Positions 5,819-10,439 of a stretch of DNA of 10,439 nucleotides are shown here, piece after piece. Location of the stretch: NCBI GenBank assembly GCA_001786015.1, contig MFVH01000028.1:14055-24493 (forward strand). The letters are read 5' to 3'. Source of the stretch: Candidatus Nomurabacteria bacterium RIFCSPLOWO2_01_FULL_46_18 (GTDB lineage Bacteria; Patescibacteriota; Minisyncoccia; Phycocordibacterales; UBA9973). Both the position numbers and the translations under genes were made by a program. Position 1 is the stretch's first letter; the number at the start of each line of letters is the position of its first letter. The notes below the pieces were generated by a model. It saw only the letters and a list, made by a program, of their open reading frames with translations. It was not told where the DNA came from and did not search any database.

Positions 5819-6583
5819 ATGATCATTAAGACCGAGGAAGAGATAAAAATTTTAAGAGAGGGGGGCAAAAGGTTGGCGCAAATACTTAATAAAGTGAAAG
5901 ACAAAGTGCGTCCTGGGGTTTCGACCAAAGAGCTGGATATCTATGCCGAGAAACTAATCCGTGAAGGGGGCGATTCACCCGCATTTCTGAATTACCGGCC
6001 GGAAGGGGCGAAATATCCGTATCCGGCAAGTTTATGTGTCTCGGTCAACGACGAAGTTGTTCATGGAATTCCGAACACAGATAGAATTCTCAAAGAGGGA
6101 GATATCGTAGGGATTGACTGCGGGCTAAAACATAAAAATCTTTTCACCGATATGGCCATAACCGTATCAGTTGGGGAGATTGATGCCGAAGCAAAAAAGC
6201 TTCTCAAGATAACTAGAGAGGCTCTGGAGAAAGGAGTTTCCGCCGCCAGGGCCGGAAATCGGGTGGGAGACGTGAGTCACGCGATAGAGAGTTTTGTCCG
6301 GCCGTATAAATATGGCATTGTCGAAGTACTCTCGGGACACGGCGTGGGGAGAAGTATCCACGAAGATCCCTACGTGCCGAATTTCGGTAAGCCCGGTACG
6401 GGCCCAAAGATCGTTCTTGGCATGGTTATCGCCATCGAGCCCATGCTAAACCAGGGAACTAAAAACGTGATCCTTCAAGGCGACGGATATACTTTTCGAA
6501 CCGCCGACAACAAAAAGAGCGCGCATTTCGAACATACAGTTTTGATTTCAGAAGCGGGGCCAGAGATTTTGACTATGATATAA
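5819..6583 (+). CDS. map: Methionine aminopeptidase, type I
   Basis: It removes the initiator methionine from nascent proteins in the cytosol. The 254-residue product has the full set of pitta-bread metal ligands: D100 (GIDCG), D111 (LFTDMA), H174 (SGHGVG), E207 (IAIEPM) and E238 (AHFEHT). The catalytic H82 is in NDEVVHGIPN. It is of type I length without an N-terminal zinc-finger extension. It starts 3 nt after pyrH with no Shine-Dalgarno sequence. In the classic spc operon map follows adk; here pyrH intervenes, and infA, which often follows map, is replaced by a large ATPase gene. Confidence 0.96.
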   Translation: MIIKTEEEIKILREGGKRLAQILNKVKDKVRPGVSTKELDIYAEKLIREGGDSPAFLNYRPEGAKYPYPASLCVSVNDEVVHGIPNTDRILKEGDIVGIDCGLKHKNLFTDMAITVSVGEIDAEAKKLLKITREALEKGVSAARAGNRVGDVSHAIESFVRPYKYGIVEVLSGHGVGRSIHEDPYVPNFGKPGTGPKIVLGMVIAIEPMLNQGTKNVILQGDGYTFRTADNKKSAHFEHTVLISEAGPEILTMI

Positions 6584-6584
6584 T
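6576..6584 (+). promoter_or_regulatory. Extended -10 promoter for the 918-residue ATPase gene
   Basis: TG-A-TATAAT at 6576-6584 is a perfect extended -10 overlapping the last two codons and stop of map. The next start codon, ATG 6593, begins 8 nt after the -10 ends, so the transcript would be leaderless or nearly so. No -35 is recognisable at the usual distance; the TTGACT at 6569-6574 is only 4 bp upstream and cannot serve. Confidence 0.5.
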
Positions 6585-6592
6585 TATTCTCA

Positions 6593-9349
6593 ATGGAGCC
6601 TTCATTTTTTAAAGAGACTCCCAAATTTAAGACCCCGGAAGAGGAGTTGAGTTTTCTGCGGGCGCATGTGGCCAGGCGGGAAGAAGAACTTAAGAGTGGC
6701 GGACAGATTGAGGGCGCAAATGAAGCCGCTGTTAAACACGTCATTGGTGAATACAAAAAAATACCGCTAGAACAGGCGGTTCATAAAGACAGCGCCTTAC
6801 CAGAAAAAGAAAGTGAGAAAATTGTGCTTCGACTCAAACCCGAGCCGCATGATGCTGTAATGGAGGAGCTATTGGGCATTGTGGTAACCAAAGGAATTCG
6901 CAACGCGCTCTCGGTGGCGGAGAAAATGTCGAATCCCCATATCGATGATGATTTTCACCGTCTCTTGGTGCAATATATTAAAACCGGAAAGCTCTCAAAA
7001 GAATTGAAAGAACCCCTCGCCAAAGAGCTTGAAATGACTCTTTTTGAAATCACCTTGCCGCCGCCCTCGGATGAAGCCGATAAGTCAAAAGGATTCAAAG
7101 AATTTATCGGAGCGATGGAGCAGTTTTACGCCGGAATGGATTCGATCTCCGAAGGCAAAAAAAACGAAAAAGAAGTTTATTTCACTCTGGAGGTTGCCCT
7201 TTCCGCCGAAAACGACGAAGTGGTGGTTTACGCGGCGATACCCAACAAACACCTCTCGCTTTTCGAAAAGCAGATCCTGGCTTATTATCACGACGCGAAG
7301 ATCCTGGAAGCAAGCGACGATTACAATATTTTCAATAACGAGGGCGAATCGGCCGGCGCGTATGCTTCCTTGAAGGAACGCGTGGTCATGCCCTTAAAAA
7401 CTTATGACAACATCGATCATGACCCGATGAACACGATCTTGAACGTTTTCTCCAAGCTAAAAACCAAAGGCGAAGGCGCGGCGCTCCAGCTGGTGGTCGC
7501 GCCGGCCGGAGACAAGTACGTCAATGAATTTCATTTAATTCTGGACGACGTCAAAGAAGGGATGTCGGTCAAGCACGCCGCCGATAATTTCTACAAACTC
7601 CATCAGGCATTCCTGCAAGTCGGGAAAGAAATTATTTTTGGGATTAAGAAGCCGGAAGAAAAAAAAGATAGCAATATGAAGGGCCGACGCGCCGTCGATG
7701 AGGGAGCGGTGGAAAAGATCGGCAATAAAGTTAAAAGTCATATTATGAAAGCCAATATTCGGGCGATCGCTTCGGCGGAAACCAAGGAACGGGCGGAGGC
7801 GATTCTGCGCGAAATCGAATCTTCCTTTAACCAATTTTCGGAAGCGGCCTCGAACGCAATAGTTTTCGAGAAAGTGGAAGGCGGGAGGTTGAAGGAACTT
7901 TTCCACGATTTTTCCTACCGGGCTTTCAACCGGGATAAAATTATGCCCCTGAATTTAAAAGAACTCGCCTCAATCTTTCACTTCCCGGTTGGTATCGGCA
8001 GCCAGCCGCAATTAAAAGAAGCCAAATCCGGCATCGCCCCCGCGCCGCTGGAATTGGGGAGCGAAGGAATTCTTTTGGGGATAAACAGTTACCGGGGCAA
8101 AAATACGCCGATTTACCTCTCGCGCGAGGATAGGATGCGGCATTTTTATGTCATCGGGCAGACCGGAACCGGAAAGACGAATATTCTCTTAAATATGATT
8201 ACGCAAGATATCAAGAATGGCGACGGCTGCTGCTACATCGACCCGCATGGCACCGACATTCAGACGATTCTCTCGCGCATCCCGAAAGAGCGGATTGATG
8301 ATGTTCTTTATTTTGATCCGGCTTACACCGCCCGGCCGATGGGGCTCAACATGCTTGAGTACGACCCGAAATATCCGGAGCAGAAAACTTTCGTGGTCAA
8401 CGAAATGATGGGAATTTTCAACAAGCTCTTTGATATGAAGATTGGCGGCGGGCCGATGTTCGAGCAGTATTTTCGAAACAGCGCTTTCCTGGTGATGGAA
8501 GACCCTTCCTCTGGCTCGACCTTGCTTGAGATTACTAGGGTGCTTGCGGACAAGGAGTTTCGCGACAGGAAACTCGCGCACTGCAAGAACCCGATTATCA
8601 AGCAGTTCTGGGCCTCCGCCGAGCAGACGACCGGAGACCAGTCACTCGCGAACTTCGTGCCTTATATTTCTTCGAAATTCGACAACTTTATTTCCAACGA
8701 TATCATGCGGCCGGTGGTGCTGCAGCAGAATTCCGTTTTCAATTTTCGCAAAATTATGGATGAGAAGAAAATTCTTCTGGTTAATCTTTCTAAAGGACGC
8801 TTGGGCGACATCAACGCCAATCTGATCGGCCTGGTCTTAGTCGGCAAAATCCAGATGGCGGCGCTCTCTCGAGTGGATATGTTCGGCCAACCGATGAATG
8901 ACTTTTACCTCTACATTGATGAATTTCAAAATGTGACCACGGACTCGATTACTTCGATTCTCTCCGAGGCGAGGAAATACAGATTGTCCTTGAACATCGC
9001 GCACCAATACATCACCCAGCTCGAAGAGAACATCAAGAGCGCCGTCTTCGGCAACGTCGGTTCGATGGCGGTTTTCCGAGTTTCCACCGAAGACGCGAAT
9101 GTCCTGGAGCCCCGGTTCAAGCCGATTTTCAATGCGCAAGATATAATCAAGCTGGAGAACTTCAATGCTTACATGAATATGCTGGTTAACGGCCAGCCGG
9201 TCAAACCTTTCAATCTTAAAACCTTGCCACCGGAAGAGGGGAATAAAGACATCGTGAATAGTCTCAAAGAGCTTTCCTATGTCAAATACGGCCGCGACCG
9301 CGAAGAAGTGGAAAGGGAAATCATGGGGCGTTACGACACGATGCAGTAG
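6593..9349 (+). CDS. Large soluble VirD4/TraG/HerA-type P-loop ATPase of the Parcubacteria kind
   Basis: The protein has 918 residues. Residues 1 to about 90 are charged and helical. About 90 to 480 form a family-specific N-terminal region with segments such as FTLEVALSAENDEVVVYAAI, without catalytic motifs that I recognise. The C-terminal ATPase domain (about 490-890) has Walker A GQTGTGKT (522-529), YIDPHGTD, ILLVNLSKGRLGD (727-739), Walker B LYIDEF with D776/E777, and a motif around AHQY (803-806). The order and spacing match conjugative coupling proteins and HerA-like DNA pumps, so DNA translocation or remodelling is the best inference. No membrane segment is visible, unlike classical VirD4/TraD. 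No relaxase or type IV secretion gene is in the window. It lies 9 nt after map with its own likely promoter. Confidence 0.85.
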   Translation: MEPSFFKETPKFKTPEEELSFLRAHVARREEELKSGGQIEGANEAAVKHVIGEYKKIPLEQAVHKDSALPEKESEKIVLRLKPEPHDAVMEELLGIVVTKGIRNALSVAEKMSNPHIDDDFHRLLVQYIKTGKLSKELKEPLAKELEMTLFEITLPPPSDEADKSKGFKEFIGAMEQFYAGMDSISEGKKNEKEVYFTLEVALSAENDEVVVYAAIPNKHLSLFEKQILAYYHDAKILEASDDYNIFNNEGESAGAYASLKERVVMPLKTYDNIDHDPMNTILNVFSKLKTKGEGAALQLVVAPAGDKYVNEFHLILDDVKEGMSVKHAADNFYKLHQAFLQVGKEIIFGIKKPEEKKDSNMKGRRAVDEGAVEKIGNKVKSHIMKANIRAIASAETKERAEAILREIESSFNQFSEAASNAIVFEKVEGGRLKELFHDFSYRAFNRDKIMPLNLKELASIFHFPVGIGSQPQLKEAKSGIAPAPLELGSEGILLGINSYRGKNTPIYLSREDRMRHFYVIGQTGTGKTNILLNMITQDIKNGDGCCYIDPHGTDIQTILSRIPKERIDDVLYFDPAYTARPMGLNMLEYDPKYPEQKTFVVNEMMGIFNKLFDMKIGGGPMFEQYFRNSAFLVMEDPSSGSTLLEITRVLADKEFRDRKLAHCKNPIIKQFWASAEQTTGDQSLANFVPYISSKFDNFISNDIMRPVVLQQNSVFNFRKIMDEKKILLVNLSKGRLGDINANLIGLVLVGKIQMAALSRVDMFGQPMNDFYLYIDEFQNVTTDSITSILSEARKYRLSLNIAHQYITQLEENIKSAVFGNVGSMAVFRVSTEDANVLEPRFKPIFNAQDIIKLENFNAYMNMLVNGQPVKPFNLKTLPPEEGNKDIVNSLKELSYVKYGRDREEVEREIMGRYDTMQ

Positions 9350-9361
9350 ATTTAAAGATTT
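9350..9361. repeat. Left arm of the inverted repeat flanking the IVP gene
   Basis: ATTTAAAGATTT at 9350-9361 is the exact reverse complement of AAATCTTTAAAT at 9837-9848. It starts one base after the ATPase stop codon. Further TTTAAA words follow before the start codon at 9380. The two arms bracket the four-helix-bundle gene precisely. Confidence 0.6.
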
Positions 9362-9379
9362 CAATATTTAAACATTTAA

Positions 9380-9838
9380 ATGGCTACGATTTCAAAATTT
9401 GAAGATTTAATTTGTTTTACTAAGGCCAGGGAATTAACTAATTCGATTTATAAAAATTTTAAGGATTGCAAAGATTACGGCTTTAAAGATCAGATTAGTC
9501 GAGCCAGTGTTTCAATTTTAAGCAATATTGCCGAGGGGTTTGAAAGGGGAACTAAAAGCGAGTTTCTGAATTTTCTATATATTGCCAAGGGTTCGGCCGG
9601 GGAAGTTCGTGCTCAATTATATGTAGCACTGGATGCTGGTTATTTAAATCTTGAAACATTTAAATATTTAAATAATTTAGCATCGGAATGCTCGCGCCTG
9701 ACTCAGAGTTTTGCGGAAAAAGTAAAAAAGGGGGCCAGCGCTGGGACGCAGTTTAAAAAACTTGAAAAGGATGATCCGATGAAAGAAATTTTGCGACAGC
9801 AAGCCCCCGATGTTTATAAGCGCTTTTATGAGAATTAA
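9380..9838 (+). CDS. Four helix bundle protein of the 23S rRNA intervening-sequence (IVP) family
   Basis: The family was first seen as ORFs inside intervening sequences of 23S rRNA genes; its cellular role is not settled. The 152-residue product has the family pattern: FEDLICFTKARELTNSIYKN at the start, then QISRASVSILSNIAEGFERG (38-57), KSEFLNFLYIAKGSAGEVRA (59-78) and LDAGYL. It is all-helical with no catalytic motif. Most members are about 115-125 residues, so residues from about 117 on (rich in K, Q and D) are an unusual C-terminal extension. There is no rRNA around it. The gene is more AT-rich than the ATPase gene before it and is bracketed by 12-bp inverted repeats, which suggests independent mobility or acquisition. 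No Shine-Dalgarno sequence precedes ATG 9380. Confidence 0.9.
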   Translation: MATISKFEDLICFTKARELTNSIYKNFKDCKDYGFKDQISRASVSILSNIAEGFERGTKSEFLNFLYIAKGSAGEVRAQLYVALDAGYLNLETFKYLNNLASECSRLTQSFAEKVKKGASAGTQFKKLEKDDPMKEILRQQAPDVYKRFYEN

Positions 9839-9848
9839 ATCTTTAAAT
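9837..9848. repeat. Right arm of the inverted repeat flanking the IVP gene
   Basis: AAATCTTTAAAT overlaps the last two bases of the IVP stop codon and pairs perfectly with 9350-9361. It continues into an AT-only stretch up to the next start codon at 9871. On the RNA level the two arms could close a long stem around the coding sequence. Confidence 0.6.
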
Positions 9849-9870
9849 ATTTATATTTTTAAATAAATTT

Positions 9871-10329
9871 ATGGAGGATTACTCAAAAGGACAAGTATTG
9901 TTTTGGGGCGGAGGGTTTGATTGTCTTTCTAATTTTTCCGCTTATAAAATTAAATATAAAGGGGATGAATGGATGACTTCGGAACATGCTTACCAAGCTG
10001 CTAAATTTACCAACAAAGAAATAATAGAAAAAATTAAAAATGCCCCTTCGGCCATGGATGCGTTTCTCCTCGGCAGGAAATTTATGACCGAATACAAAAA
10101 AGACTGGTTTGATATTCGAGTAGAAGTTATGGAAGATATTGTTCGAGCTAAATTAAGCCAGCATCCTTACATACAGAAAAAATTGCTGGAAAGCGGCGAG
10201 AGAGAAATAATAGAAGCTTCTCCCGAGGACGCATTTTGGGGTTGGGGACCCAATAAAGATGGAGAGAACCAAATGGGTAAGATTTGGATGAAATTAAGAG
10301 AAGAGCTAAAGAGCAATGGAAGAATTTGA
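9871..10329 (+). CDS. NADAR (YbiA/DUF1768-like) family protein
   Basis: NADAR proteins include YbiA-type N-glycosidases acting on riboflavin-pathway intermediates, and ADP-ribose hydrolases that reverse guanine ADP-ribosylation and can serve as antitoxins to DarT toxins. This 152-residue protein is full length and shows the family motifs in order: FWGGGFDCLSNFSAY (11-25), WMTSEHAYQAAKF (34-46), MEDIVRAKLSQHP (87-99), LLESGEREIIEASPEDAFWG (105-124), GWGPNKDGENQMG (124-136) and IWMKLREEL. The EHAYQ and FWGWG motifs make it likely to be active. No DarT-like gene precedes it; what follows beyond the window is unknown. Which substrate it uses cannot be told from sequence. It is AT-rich like the IVP gene before it. 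Confidence 0.92.
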   Translation: MEDYSKGQVLFWGGGFDCLSNFSAYKIKYKGDEWMTSEHAYQAAKFTNKEIIEKIKNAPSAMDAFLLGRKFMTEYKKDWFDIRVEVMEDIVRAKLSQHPYIQKKLLESGEREIIEASPEDAFWGWGPNKDGENQMGKIWMKLREELKSNGRI

Positions 10330-10384
10330 GATAAAATTTTTGGAAGTGAATGTGCCGGAATTTAAAGGATTTGTAAAAAGATAA
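10316..10384 (+). pseudogene. 22-codon ORF resembling the N-terminus of a CYTH-domain protein
   Basis: ATG at 10316 lies 11 nt before the NADAR stop codon, in another frame, and the ORF ends at TAA 10382-10384. The peptide starts MEEFEIKFLEVNVPEF. The 'EIKFLxVNVPE' pattern is how CYTH-domain proteins (class IV adenylate cyclase/thiamine triphosphatase family) begin, where 'ExExK' forms part of the active site. Only this first strand is present; the frame then closes. It could be the remnant of a gene that once followed the NADAR gene in an operon, or simply a chance small ORF. Evidence is thin. Confidence 0.3.
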
Positions 10385-10399
10385 GTTTTTTGGTATTAT
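10371..10399 (+). promoter_or_regulatory. Extended -10 promoter for the gene at the right edge
   Basis: TTGTAA (10371-10376, four of six matches) is followed after 17 bp by TATTAT (10394-10399), with TG at 10391-10392 making an extended -10. The ATG at 10407 begins 7 nt after the -10 ends, so the predicted transcript would start at the initiation codon. Confidence 0.55.
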
Positions 10400-10406
10400 T
10401 CGCACA

Positions 10407-10439
10407 ATGAAAAACCATCCGAAAGAAGAACAGACGTTT
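10407..10439 (+). CDS. Start of an unidentified protein, cut by the window edge
   Basis: Eleven codons are visible (MKNHPKEEQTF) from ATG 10407 to the end of the window. Nothing about function can be said from this. The reason to call a gene is the well-placed promoter immediately upstream and the lack of another frame with a comparable start. There is no Shine-Dalgarno sequence. Confidence 0.4.
   Translation, partial: MKNHPKEEQTF

Noticed and set aside
9656..9680. Repeated TTTAAAT words inside the IVP gene as a CRISPR-like or tandem array
   Set aside because: The units are short, AT-only and irregular, and they encode conserved protein sequence. No spacer-repeat periodicity is present.
9380..10329. 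IVP gene plus NADAR gene as a toxin-antitoxin pair
   Set aside because: IVP-family proteins have no known toxin activity or catalytic motif. The two genes are separated by the inverted-repeat arm and an AT-only spacer, so pairing is unsupported.
1..10439. tRNA, rRNA, CRISPR array or insertion sequence
   Set aside because: I saw no cloverleaf-like segment with a T-arm consensus, no rRNA signatures, no regular repeats with spacers and no transposase motif.

Overview
The window looks like a chromosomal segment of a Candidate Phyla Radiation (Patescibacteria) bacterium, most likely Parcubacteria-like. The reasons are: ribosomal protein L30 (rpmD) is missing from between S5 and L15; proteins and spacers are very compact; the locus carries a large soluble VirD4/HerA-type ATPase of a kind common in Parcubacteria; a 'four helix bundle' protein of the 23S intervening-sequence family is present; and no start codon has a convincing Shine-Dalgarno sequence. 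No exact taxon can be given from the sequence alone.

Layout. 1-180 is the C-terminal end of a probable type IV pilin-like protein. 181-354 is a non-coding stretch with a good extended -10 promoter and a leader of about 125 nt that can fold into two hairpins. 355-3966 is the distal half of the spc ribosomal operon: rpsN (zinc type), rpsH, rplF, rplR, rpsE, rplO, secY, with several genes overlapping. A strong inverted repeat at 3966-4003 ends it and separates it from a convergent gene. 4004-6583 is a nucleotide-metabolism block: a CMP kinase-like gene on the minus strand, diverging from adenylate kinase-like, UMP kinase-like and methionine aminopeptidase genes on the plus strand. 6593-9349 encodes a 918-residue P-loop ATPase. 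9350-10439 is visibly more AT-rich and accessory in character: a four-helix-bundle (IVP) gene bracketed by 12-bp inverted repeats, a NADAR/YbiA-like gene, a 22-codon ORF that may be a remnant, and the first 11 codons of another gene.

How the parts relate. The ribosomal genes, SecY, Map and the nucleotide kinases are the growth-linked core: ribosome assembly, membrane protein insertion, N-terminal Met removal and NMP phosphorylation. The order secY-adk-map is the ancestral spc order, here interrupted by an inverted cmk and an inserted pyrH. The most unusual signals are regulatory. cmk and adk start only 22 bp apart around a near-palindromic element that reads as an extended -10 on both strands and implies leaderless transcripts both ways. 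Two more genes (6593 and 10407) show the same arrangement of extended -10 and start codon, whereas the ribosomal operon has a long structured leader. The L15 protein also stops about 40-50 residues short of the usual family length, where secY begins. I found no CRISPR array, tRNA, rRNA or insertion sequence.
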